Position numbers and translations under genes: made by a program
The notes under the pieces: generated by a model
The model's database searches: none
What the model was told of the DNA's origin: nothing
Seen by the model: only the letters and a program-made list of their open reading frames with translations
Shown: piece by piece, positions 1 through 8,229 of the stretch
Numbering within the stretch: position 1 is the stretch's first letter
How the letters are laid out: each line of letters starts with the position of its first letter
From: Phycisphaerae bacterium
GTDB taxonomy: Bacteria > Planctomycetota > Phycisphaerae > Phycisphaerales > SM1A02
Length of the DNA: 64,000 nucleotides
Direction: 5' to 3'
Assembly (NCBI GenBank): GCA_002716385.1
Contig: PBAX01000018.1
Coordinates: forward strand, 1 to 64,000

Positions 1-1782
1 AAGGAAGGCGTGGAAGCCCAGTCGGAAACCGTCTGGCGCCAGGCCGATCGCTACGAGGTCCCCCGCCTCTGCTTCATCAACAAGATGGACAAGATCGGAG
101 CGGACTTCGAGTTCAGCTTCAACACGATCCGTGAGCGACTCTACGCCAACCCGATCGCGGTGCAGATCCCGATCGGTGCCGGCAATGAACTCGAGGGTCT
201 CATCGACCTTCTCGAGATGAAGGCCTACTACTTCGACAGCTCCGAGATGGGTGCCGTCGTCGAGCAGCGTGACATTCCAGAGGACATGCAGGACATGGCG
301 GAACTGTGGCGACACCAGCTCGTCGAGCAGGCCGCGGATCTCGATGACACCCTGACCGAGAAGTATCTCGAAGACGAAGCCTCCATCACTCGTGAGGAGA
401 TCATCGCAGCCCTTCGAATCGGAACACTCGCCCGGAAGTGCTGCCCAACCTTCTGCGGTGCCGCACTTCAGAACATCGGTATCCAGCGACTTCTCAACGG
501 CGTCATCGATTTCCTTCCAAATCCGACCGAAGTACCGGAGGTGGAAGGCGTCGATCCGAAGGATCCCGACCAGAAGCTGACAAGAGCACATACCGCGGAC
601 GCCCCCTTCTCAGCGCTCGTCTTCAAGGTCGTCAGCGACACCCATGGTGACCTGACATACGCCCGCATCTACTCGGGCACGCTCCCGAAGGGGTCAAGAG
701 TCCTCAATCCGGTGAATGGTAAGCGGGAAAACGTATCCCGAATCTTCGAGATGCACGCGAAGGATCGAATCTCCCTTGATGAAGCTGTTGCCGGACAGAT
801 CGTCGCTTTGATCGGGCTGAAGCAGTCCATCACAGGTGACACGTTGTGCTCAACGGACGATCCAATCGTCCTCGAGCGAATGACCTTCCCTGATCCCGTC
901 ATCTCCATGTCCATCGAGCCACTGACGACCGAGGACAAGAAGAAGCTCGCCGAAGCACTTGGAACCATCATGCGAGAGGATCCGTCCTTCCGTTCCAAGT
1001 TCAACGATGAGACCGGCGAGACCATCATCAGCGGAATGGGCGAACTCCATCTCGAGATCGTCAAGAACAAGCTTGTCCGTGACATGAACATCGGCGTGAA
1101 CGTAGGTACCCCGCGAGTGAGCTATCGCGAGACGATCATGGGCCCCGCCGATGCCGTCCGCGGAAAGTTCGTCAAGCAGAGTGGTGGACGAGGCCAGTTC
1201 GGTAACGTCGTCATCAATGTCCGTCCAATGACTCCCGAAGAGGCCAAGGCCGAGGAGCTGGATCTCAAGGATGGCATCGCATTCATCGACAAGATCTCCC
1301 AGGGTGTCATTCCTCGTGAATACATCCCTTCGGTGGAAGTCGGCGTCCGTCAGGCCGCTGGATCAGGCATTCTCGGTGGATATCCGATGGTGAATGTCTG
1401 TGTCGAACTCATCGACGGTTCCTATCACGAGGTCGACTCCAGTCAGATCGCCTTCGAACAGGCTGGTGCACTGGCATTCCGAGAAGCCTGCACCGAAGCA
1501 GGCCTGGCTCTCCTCGAACCAATCATGAATGTCACCATCACCACGCCCGATGAATTCTTCGGGTCGTTGACCGGTGACATTGCCAGTCGTCGAGGCCAGA
1601 TCGGCGACTCGGAAATCCGCTCGAATGTTCGGGTCATCTCCGCAGAGGTCCCACTCTCCGAGATGTTCGGCTACACCACCGTGTTGCGAGGTCTCACCCA
1701 GGGGCGGGCCAGCAGCACCATGGAACCGGCCAACTACCAGATGATGCCTGCCAAGCTTCGCGATGAAGTTCTGGCTCGCTGA
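1..1782 (+). CDS. fusA: Elongation factor G (5' truncated by window edge)
   Basis: Translational GTPase that moves tRNA and mRNA through the ribosome after peptide bond formation. The reading frame is open from base 1, so the gene begins before the window. What remains starts inside the G domain with GVEAQSETVWRQADRY and the guanine-specifying motif NKMD. It continues through domains II to V, including GRGQFG, FIDKISQGVIPREYIPSVE and the C-terminal GYTTVLRGLTQGRAS. About 594 residues are present of a usual ~700; the P-loop and switch I lie outside. The first possible start codon in the window (GTG at 10) is internal and should not be taken as the start. A strong intrinsic terminator follows 41 bases after the stop. 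Identity is certain. Confidence 0.97.
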   Translation, partial: KEGVEAQSETVWRQADRYEVPRLCFINKMDKIGADFEFSFNTIRERLYANPIAVQIPIGAGNELEGLIDLLEMKAYYFDSSEMGAVVEQRDIPEDMQDMAELWRHQLVEQAADLDDTLTEKYLEDEASITREEIIAALRIGTLARKCCPTFCGAALQNIGIQRLLNGVIDFLPNPTEVPEVEGVDPKDPDQKLTRAHTADAPFSALVFKVVSDTHGDLTYARIYSGTLPKGSRVLNPVNGKRENVSRIFEMHAKDRISLDEAVAGQIVALIGLKQSITGDTLCSTDDPIVLERMTFPDPVISMSIEPLTTEDKKKLAEALGTIMREDPSFRSKFNDETGETIISGMGELHLEIVKNKLVRDMNIGVNVGTPRVSYRETIMGPADAVRGKFVKQSGGRGQFGNVVINVRPMTPEEAKAEELDLKDGIAFIDKISQGVIPREYIPSVEVGVRQAAGSGILGGYPMVNVCVELIDGSYHEVDSSQIAFEQAGALAFREACTEAGLALLEPIMNVTITTPDEFFGSLTGDIASRRGQIGDSEIRSNVRVISAEVPLSEMFGYTTVLRGLTQGRASSTMEPANYQMMPAKLRDEVLAR

Positions 1783-1823
1783 TATCAAGCTGTCCGCCCT
1801 GTAGGGGCATCCCACGAAACTCC

Positions 1824-1858
1824 AAGCGTGGACCTGTGATAGGGTCCACGCTTGTTTT
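1824..1858 (+). terminator. Intrinsic terminator after fusA
   Basis: Perfect 11-bp stem AAGCGTGGACC (1824-1834) with GGTCCACGCTT (1843-1853) around an 8-base loop, followed by GTTTT. It ends only five bases before the likely ribD start codon, so ribD must be made from readthrough, from a promoter inside or upstream of the hairpin, or from a nearly leaderless transcript. Confidence 0.85.
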
Positions 1859-1863
1859 ATGGA

Positions 1864-2982
1864 ATGAACCCAATGACTGCTTCCGACACAGACACTCGGC
1901 TACTGGACCTGGCGGTTCGATCCGCCCTTCGAGGGCACGGTCTTGTCGAACCGAATCCGATGGTTGGTTGCGTCATCAGCGATTCCATGGGCACGATTCT
2001 CGCAGCAGCCCACCACGAACGCTTCGGCGAACCCCATGCGGAGGTGCTCGCCGTTGAAAGAGCCGGTGATTCGGCTCGTGGCTCGACCGTGCATGTCACG
2101 CTTGAACCCTGCAACCACCATGGAAAGACCCCACCATGCGTCGAGACTTTGATAAGAGCCGGGGTGCGTGAAGTTGTCGTGGGTGCGAAGGATCCTAATC
2201 CTCAGGCCTGTGGTGGAATGAACACACTGCGTGAGGCCGGTATCGAAACCCGCTGCGTGAATCATTCTGGATCAAAGGCTCTCCTTTCCCCGTTTCGGAC
2301 CAGACTTGAGGAGTCAAGACCCTGGGTCACCGTCAAATGGGCCCAGTCTCTGGATGGTCGGATCGCGACTCGGACAGGCGACAGCAAGTGGATCAGCAGC
2401 CCACTGAGTCGTCTGATGGTGCACCGTGAACGAGGTCGTGTGGATGCGATCATGACCGGCATCGGCACCGTGCTGATGGACGATCCGAGATTGACCGCCA
2501 GAGGTGTCTCCATTCGAAGGGTCGCGACACGAATCGTGATCGATCGATCACTGAGAACACCTCTGGATTCCGCACTCATCAAGACTATTGGCGAAGCACC
2601 CCTTCTGATCGTGACCAGCAGGGAATCGCTGAATACGTCCAAAGCGGACTCCCTGAAATCGCGTGGCGTTCGGCTGATCGGCCGTGATCTGGTGGATGAT
2701 CGGTTCGATCTCTCCTCCCTTCTACGTGACCTTCATGCAGAACATGACATCGCGACCATTCTGGTGGAAGCTGGAACGGGCCTGATGAGCAGTCTCGTGA
2801 GAGCCGATTGTGTCGATGAACTCGCTATCTTCACTGCACCGCAAACCATGGATGATCCTGAGGGATATCCACCGCTAGAGCCAGACGCCGCTGAAAAGGT
2901 GGCAACGGAACTGAGGGAGTCGACCTCAAGACTCTATCGACGCGAACTGGACGAGCTTGTCCTCTGTCGGATGCATTCCTGA
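1864..2982 (+). CDS. ribD: Bifunctional riboflavin deaminase/reductase RibD
   Basis: Catalyses two consecutive steps of riboflavin synthesis: deamination of the diaminopyrimidine, then NADPH reduction of the ribose. The N-terminal deaminase domain shows the zinc motif HAE (residues 58-60) and PC...GKTPPC with Cys83 and Cys92 counted from the ATG at 1864. The C-terminal reductase domain (from about 150) begins WVTVKWAQSLDGRIATRTGDSKWIS and contains the usual GIGTVLMDDPRLT. The length of 372 residues is normal for the family. The start is ATG at 1864 or ATG at 1873; the upstream TTG at 1852 lies in the terminator stem and is unlikely. No other rib gene is adjacent. Confidence 0.93.
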   Translation: MNPMTASDTDTRLLDLAVRSALRGHGLVEPNPMVGCVISDSMGTILAAAHHERFGEPHAEVLAVERAGDSARGSTVHVTLEPCNHHGKTPPCVETLIRAGVREVVVGAKDPNPQACGGMNTLREAGIETRCVNHSGSKALLSPFRTRLEESRPWVTVKWAQSLDGRIATRTGDSKWISSPLSRLMVHRERGRVDAIMTGIGTVLMDDPRLTARGVSIRRVATRIVIDRSLRTPLDSALIKTIGEAPLLIVTSRESLNTSKADSLKSRGVRLIGRDLVDDRFDLSSLLRDLHAEHDIATILVEAGTGLMSSLVRADCVDELAIFTAPQTMDDPEGYPPLEPDAAEKVATELRESTSRLYRRELDELVLCRMHS

Positions 2983-2986
2983 TCGA

Positions 2987-4330
2987 TCAGGGCTCCCGAC
3001 TTCGCAGACCCCAGTCTCGATCCTCCAGTGGCACCGTCAGCAACGTGGGATGAATCCGAATCACGGAATCGCCATTCTCCAGACCCCAACGACTGCCGTC
3101 CGCCTCAGTCTCCCTAAGAACACGAACTGTATCCAGAGGCCTCTTGTCATAACCAAGAAGCGTGATGGTGCCCACTTCGAGATCGCGTGGATACTCATCG
3201 AGAATGGCGACCTCGGCACCCGGAATCTCGGTCAACAACTCGATCAGAGCATCTACACGATCCGCCGGGACCTCTGCATCCTCATGTGATCTGGCGATCC
3301 AGCGATCAAGATCCCGCTGCAGTTCAATTTCCTGGCCCGGCGATCGGATGACGATTGACTTGATGCTTGATGAGGATATGCCGGTGGCTCGCGGATCCAC
3401 AAGACGGATGGGATCCTCGAGCATGGCCGCAAGAACCTTGGCCTCAATCCTGATGACTGAAGGGATTCCCTCGATCATGGCATATCGGTCCTGCGTCCGG
3501 CCTCCGACACGATCTCCAATCAGCAGTCGACGCGTCGTATCATCCTTCTCCACGATCTCTATCACAGCCAATGGCTCGTCCAGCCCAAATGCCGAAAGCG
3601 ACTCCGGCTGATCCAGCATGACCCCCATCGCGTTCGCACGAGCCAGCTCGACCACATAGGCTCCCATGGCCTCCTCATCGGTACGTGTGCTCATCGGTGA
3701 TTCAAAGACCCATTTGCGTCCGGATCGCTCGAGTATCAGTTCCTGATCCCCAACGACCCTTCTGATTCGAAGACCTTCGATGTCGAACCCGGGAAACAGA
3801 AGTGGTTCACGCCAGGTCGTGGGATCCGAGTCGAGCACGGATGAATGAAGCGACTGGTTGATCACGAGCACGGACGGATCATCGTCCATCTGGAGATACC
3901 CTCGCCCCGCCACACCCCGTCTTCCAAAGCGGAACCGACGGCGTCCGCCATCCCAGCCGAAGGTCAGCGTGGCATCCGGGAAATCAAGATTCAGGGATTC
4001 AAGCGACAGTTCCTCATCCGGCGTGAAACGGTCGACAACCTGCACATCTGCGGCCCGTTCCGCTACCGACATCAGATTACGGCCTTCGATCTGAGCTCGA
4101 AAAGGTTCCTCCTGCCACCACTCATCTCCATCACGGGTGAACACCCATCGGCCATCTGCACGATCAAGTTCAATCCTGTTGAAATCTGCCATCGGAAAAG
4201 ATGATCGATCCAGAAGCGGCCCGCCATCACCGACCTCGCGGATGACAGAATCTGTTTCGAGAGTGAAAATCGCAGCCAGAGCCAGACAGATGGCAACGAC
4301 GAGCATCAGGATGGTTCCTCTCCACGCCAT
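2987..4330 (-). CDS. DUF4340 membrane-anchored protein of a Gld-like ABC operon
   Basis: 447 residues. One N-terminal membrane segment (about residues 7-24) is followed by a long extracytoplasmic domain with repeated beta-rich blocks such as RWVFTRDGDEWWQEEPF, RKWVFESPMSTRTDEEAMGAYV and LDRWIARSHEDAEVPADRVDALIELL. This W-x-F/A-x(n)-D-x(n)-ADxxxVDxLL pattern is what I associate with DUF4340. The gene starts one base after the stop of the GldG-like gene, and the four-gene set ATPase-permease-GldG-DUF4340 recurs in many bacteria. The role is unknown; it is presumed to be the periplasmic partner of the transporter. Family call from context and pattern, no catalytic motif seen. Confidence 0.75.
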   Translation of the reverse strand: MAWRGTILMLVVAICLALAAIFTLETDSVIREVGDGGPLLDRSSFPMADFNRIELDRADGRWVFTRDGDEWWQEEPFRAQIEGRNLMSVAERAADVQVVDRFTPDEELSLESLNLDFPDATLTFGWDGGRRRFRFGRRGVAGRGYLQMDDDPSVLVINQSLHSSVLDSDPTTWREPLLFPGFDIEGLRIRRVVGDQELILERSGRKWVFESPMSTRTDEEAMGAYVVELARANAMGVMLDQPESLSAFGLDEPLAVIEIVEKDDTTRRLLIGDRVGGRTQDRYAMIEGIPSVIRIEAKVLAAMLEDPIRLVDPRATGISSSSIKSIVIRSPGQEIELQRDLDRWIARSHEDAEVPADRVDALIELLTEIPGAEVAILDEYPRDLEVGTITLLGYDKRPLDTVRVLRETEADGSRWGLENGDSVIRIHPTLLTVPLEDRDWGLRSREP

Positions 4331-4331
4331 A

Positions 4332-6344
4332 TCAGCTCCGCCTCACAATCCAGATTCCAATCCCAACCAATGCTATGAAGCCGGGGATCCCTAGCAGAAG
4401 AATCCACAACCAGAGCGATCGTGTCCCATCGCCGATGCTTCCCAACCTCGCCACTTCTTGGCTTAGAGGGCCAGACGCGATACGTTCATCCAGTCCACTG
4501 AGCCACGCTGCTCCGGAAAGCAGCAGCTCATGATTCCCCGGATAGAGGAGTGCATATCGTTCGCCACCAGCAGGCATCACCATGTCGGCGACGTAGTTGA
4601 GCATCCATCCACCGGAACCAACCACCAGCACACGTTGGCGACTCCCATCCACGGGTGAACGACGATCGACCAGACCAATCAGTGGAATGGGTTCGGCCTG
4701 AGCTGGCTGATCGCCTCGGGCAGCAAGCTGCTGGGACTGCGGCGACCATTCGGATTCGATCCAACGACGACCCGAAGGGGGCACCGTGGCGATCAGTTCC
4801 ACACTCGATTGGGACTCCGGCGTACCTCTGGCCAGCGGCACAGCAAGAGGGAGTGCCAGAGATTGCCCGTGAAGCGCGGCGGCGATCGGATTCGGCTCGA
4901 TGAACTCGGTCAGCACCTGAACCATCTGCACCTGAGACTCGCCATCAGCACCTCGCGATGACTCGCATATCACTTCGCCTGTACGCACATCGATCCCAAG
5001 TGGACTCACAAGTTGCGCCCATGGATCGCGCTGACCGTAGCGTGGGAGCAGACTCGGATAGAGACTCAGAAGAACCGACTCACCTTCGGCAATCAGATCC
5101 GAGGTGACACGAAGAAGCTCCTGCTCACCCTCCGATGGCTTCAGGCCAGTGCGACGAGCGGGTGCAATGATGATCCAGCAGGCAGGCGAGTCCGGAGAAA
5201 TCCGGGGCTTCTGCTCAGTTGAAACCGACCATTCGAGTACGTCCATTCTGGAGGCTTCAAGCATGGCAGCGGCACCGGAGACGTCGATGTTCTGCGAATC
5301 CACCTGCAGCACCGATGTCTCACGATCATGGACGAAGATGACGACGGGATCCACTCCGTCAACCAACGAACGTATGGCGGATGAAAGCAGCTGCTCACCG
5401 CGGAACCGGCGATCGAAAGTGACTCGTTCACCTGATCCGCTGACCATACCAGAGAACAACTGTCCTGCCGGCACGACGGCGGCCCTGTCCGGACTGAGAA
5501 GTATCGCAGCCTCACCTGACTGCAGATGCCGACTGATCAACGACAGCTCCATCTCCGGAAGCCGCTTGAGTCGGTCCGCTGCAATGGAGAGTCTGGATGC
5601 CTCAACAAGAAAATCCTCGCTCAAGGCCGCAGACTGGACATTGCCGACGTTCGCCATCAGTCTTGCCGTGTCGTCAACTTCCTCAGCCCATTGGGTGAGG
5701 GCCTGCATGAGGATTGTTGAAGCACGCGTGAAGTCCGGCAATGGTCTCGAATCATCGACTCGCAACGCCTTCTCCACCTCCTTGAGGATGAGCTGGCCCT
5801 GACTGGCAAGCAGCGACAAGGCACCTGCACGTGTCGAGAGATCCACCGCCATTGCATCGGAGGACGAACCACCGATGTCCGCCAGTTTGCCGGCGTTTTC
5901 TTCGGCAAACCGAATCAATCCGGAGAACTCGCCGACTGCCCTTGAAATGGCGGTTTCATAGAGATCTATCTCCTCCTGATATCGCCCCCGGATAGCCAGA
6001 AGCAGCGATTCGTAGGCTCTTAGTGACTCCGGTCGTGTGGGATCAATTCTCTGAACCGCCAGCACATCATTGGTCTGATTGAATCTTGCGAGAACTTCAT
6101 CGACCTGTCTGACAGTAGCAGGATCGGCCTGCGACTCGACCAAAACTATGGATACTTGCCAATCACCATCGAGACCATCTAGAAGATCAATCGTCTGTTC
6201 GCTCAATGAATAGGAACGTGACTTGGTCGCATCCACACGCCAGCGGAGCCAGGCGTCCGCCGATATGACCGAGACCGCCACCGCAGCGATGATGGCCGCC
6301 AGTATGAAGAGAAACGTCGAGATGATCGCTGAACGTCCCGTCAT
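4332..6344 (-). CDS. GldG-family ABC transporter auxiliary protein
   Basis: 670 residues with a membrane segment near each end (about residues 9-30 and 640-665, the latter LWLWILLLGIPGFIALVGIGIWIV) and a large extracytoplasmic region between. The arrangement and the N-terminal block SEQTIDLLDGLDGDWQVSIVLVE match the GldG-like 'ABC-type uncharacterized transport' family (DUF7088-like). Homologues work with a GldF-like permease and a GldA-like ATPase; in Bacteroidetes the set is needed for gliding, elsewhere the substrate is unknown. The start is the ATG at 6344, whose A is the last base of the permease stop (TGATG); a TTG one codon earlier is the alternative. Nothing here proves a role in motility. 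Confidence 0.78.
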   Translation of the reverse strand: MTGRSAIISTFLFILAAIIAAVAVSVISADAWLRWRVDATKSRSYSLSEQTIDLLDGLDGDWQVSIVLVESQADPATVRQVDEVLARFNQTNDVLAVQRIDPTRPESLRAYESLLLAIRGRYQEEIDLYETAISRAVGEFSGLIRFAEENAGKLADIGGSSSDAMAVDLSTRAGALSLLASQGQLILKEVEKALRVDDSRPLPDFTRASTILMQALTQWAEEVDDTARLMANVGNVQSAALSEDFLVEASRLSIAADRLKRLPEMELSLISRHLQSGEAAILLSPDRAAVVPAGQLFSGMVSGSGERVTFDRRFRGEQLLSSAIRSLVDGVDPVVIFVHDRETSVLQVDSQNIDVSGAAAMLEASRMDVLEWSVSTEQKPRISPDSPACWIIIAPARRTGLKPSEGEQELLRVTSDLIAEGESVLLSLYPSLLPRYGQRDPWAQLVSPLGIDVRTGEVICESSRGADGESQVQMVQVLTEFIEPNPIAAALHGQSLALPLAVPLARGTPESQSSVELIATVPPSGRRWIESEWSPQSQQLAARGDQPAQAEPIPLIGLVDRRSPVDGSRQRVLVVGSGGWMLNYVADMVMPAGGERYALLYPGNHELLLSGAAWLSGLDERIASGPLSQEVARLGSIGDGTRSLWLWILLLGIPGFIALVGIGIWIVRRS

Positions 6345-7057
6345 CAACGCCGTCTCCGAAGTTCAAGCAGTGCCGTCGAGATCATGAGGAACATCACGAT
6401 TCCCGAGAGGAAGTAGACGATATTTGCCGTATCGATCAGTCCAGTGGTGAAATCCTGAAGGCGACTGTAGGGCTCGATCGCAAAGAGGAGGTCCCCCAGC
6501 TCAGGCCCCAGAAGATCAGCACCCACTCTGGCGAGTCCCACCAAAATCCAGAAGAAGACCGTCAGTAGGAAGGCGATGGTCTGGGAGCCCGCGATCGTCG
6601 AGGCGAGGATGCCGCTGCCGAGATACAGACCACCCATGCAGACCACGCCTAGGTAGCCACTAAAGATCTCGCCCGGATCGGGACGTCCATAGATTTCAAG
6701 AAGCATGATGCATGGCGTGGTCAGGAGCAGCAGCACCAGCAGAAAACCGAATGAGGCGATGTACTTGCCGCAGACGATCCCCCACATGCTCGGTGGCGAC
6801 GCCACAAGCAGTTCCCATGTCCCCTGTCGTCTCTCCTCGCAGATGCTTCGCATGGTTAGGGCCGGGCATATGAACAGAAGAAGCAACGCATCGAAATCAA
6901 GCAGATTGCTCAGGGTTGCCGGCTGCCCCGAGAGAAAGACCTGCCTCATAAAGACGATTCCGGATATCAGGGCAAAGAGCGAGGCGACGACATAGCCTGC
7001 CGGCGAATAGAACAACGCCTTGAAGTCACGCTGCGCGATGGTATAGATGCCACTCAT
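6344..7057 (-). CDS. ABC-2 type permease (GldF-like)
   Basis: 237-residue polytopic protein with six predicted membrane segments. It begins with a cytoplasmic block IYTIAQRDFKALFYSPAGYV and contains SICEERRQGTWELLVASPPS, the conserved loop of ABC-2 exporters of the GldF/NosY type. The ATG at 7057 overlaps the stop of the ATPase gene (ATGA), which favours this start over an upstream one at 7075. It should form the membrane pore of the transporter whose ATPase is encoded just upstream. The substrate is unknown. Confidence 0.87.
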   Translation of the reverse strand: MSGIYTIAQRDFKALFYSPAGYVVASLFALISGIVFMRQVFLSGQPATLSNLLDFDALLLLFICPALTMRSICEERRQGTWELLVASPPSMWGIVCGKYIASFGFLLVLLLLTTPCIMLLEIYGRPDPGEIFSGYLGVVCMGGLYLGSGILASTIAGSQTIAFLLTVFFWILVGLARVGADLLGPELGDLLFAIEPYSRLQDFTTGLIDTANIVYFLSGIVMFLMISTALLELRRRR

Positions 7058-7995
7058 GCGGACTGCTCCACGCATCCATCCATCGACTTGGACAAGAGTG
7101 ACCGAAACACCTCGTCAAGACCATGCAGCCGTGAATGCACCTCGCGAACACGACCTCCCTTCGAGACGATGGAAGACACGATCGAGGATCGAGGGTCATG
7201 CCCTGGCTTGAATTCAACGACCAGTTGCTCCCAGCCATCGCGTTCGGAACGGTGATTCACGGCGGCAACACCCTCGATCGCCATGATCAACTCGATCGCA
7301 TTCCCAAGATCCGTCTCGAGATCGCAACAGGACACGGCCCCACCGCGAACGTCCTCGACAGAACCACTGGCCAGAATCTGGCCACCGGCGATCATCACGA
7401 TGGAGTCGCAGACCGCCTCGACTTCCGGAAGTATGTGGGTCGAAAGAAGAATGGCTCGATCCTCGGACAGAGATCTGATCAACGATCGGATCATGTCGAT
7501 CTGAGTCGGATCGAGACCAGAGGTCGGCTCATCGAGAATCAGGACTCTCGGATCATGAAGCAGAGCCGCCGCCAGCGCGACACGCTGCCTGTATCCCTTT
7601 GAAAGCTGACCAATGATCCTCCGACGCACCTTTCCAAGGCCACACTGATCAACGGCCCGGTCTATCGCTGATCTGTACTGAGGGACACGGTAGAGCCCTG
7701 CTCGAAATCGCAGATACTCACTGACACGCATCTCGGGGTAGACCGGTGCCGATTCGGGAAGATAGCCGACCATCGCTCTGGCATGCTCGGGATGGGCCGT
7801 CACATCGATGTCATGTATCCATGCTCGACCACTTGAAGGGGTGAGAACACCACAGAGCATTCTCATGGTGGTTGTCTTGCCTGCTCCGTTTGGGCCCAGA
7901 AAGCCCGTCACACTGCCCTTGGCCACCTCGAGATTGACCCGATCAACGGCCACCAGATCACCGAACCGCCTTGTGAGATCTTCTGCTCGAATCAT
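7054..7995 (-). CDS. ABC transporter ATP-binding protein (GldA/CcmA-like)
   Basis: 313-residue cytoplasmic ATPase that powers the adjacent permease. Walker A GPNGAGKT is at residues 34-41, the signature is LSKGYRQR, Walker B is VLILDEPTSGLDPTQ and the switch histidine is in STHIL. The C-terminal extension after the H-loop (about residues 220-313) is typical of this subgroup. It is the first gene of a minus-strand operon continuing into permease, GldG-like and DUF4340 genes with overlaps of 4, 1 and -1 bases. The 234-base gap to the divergent GAF-receiver gene must hold its promoter; I could not pick out convincing -35/-10 boxes. Confidence 0.92.
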   Translation of the reverse strand: MIRAEDLTRRFGDLVAVDRVNLEVAKGSVTGFLGPNGAGKTTTMRMLCGVLTPSSGRAWIHDIDVTAHPEHARAMVGYLPESAPVYPEMRVSEYLRFRAGLYRVPQYRSAIDRAVDQCGLGKVRRRIIGQLSKGYRQRVALAAALLHDPRVLILDEPTSGLDPTQIDMIRSLIRSLSEDRAILLSTHILPEVEAVCDSIVMIAGGQILASGSVEDVRGGAVSCCDLETDLGNAIELIMAIEGVAAVNHRSERDGWEQLVVEFKPGHDPRSSIVSSIVSKGGRVREVHSRLHGLDEVFRSLLSKSMDGCVEQSA

Positions 7996-8229
7996 CAGGC
8001 AGATTCTCGTAATTCAATTGGCTGGGATCGGATCATGGGATGCTCTTCTTGGATCCTCAGGCGGAGACAAATGAGGATTCATGGGTTTGTTTGCCGATTG
8101 TAAAGGGATCGTCGGGATCCGGTCGATCCCGCAGCACGGATGGAACTCGTAGCAAGGCGCATTCAGGACTTGCCGATGGTTGGAAAAGGGATAGGCTTCC
8201 AGTAGTAAGCACGTTTGAGGGGGCTGCCA

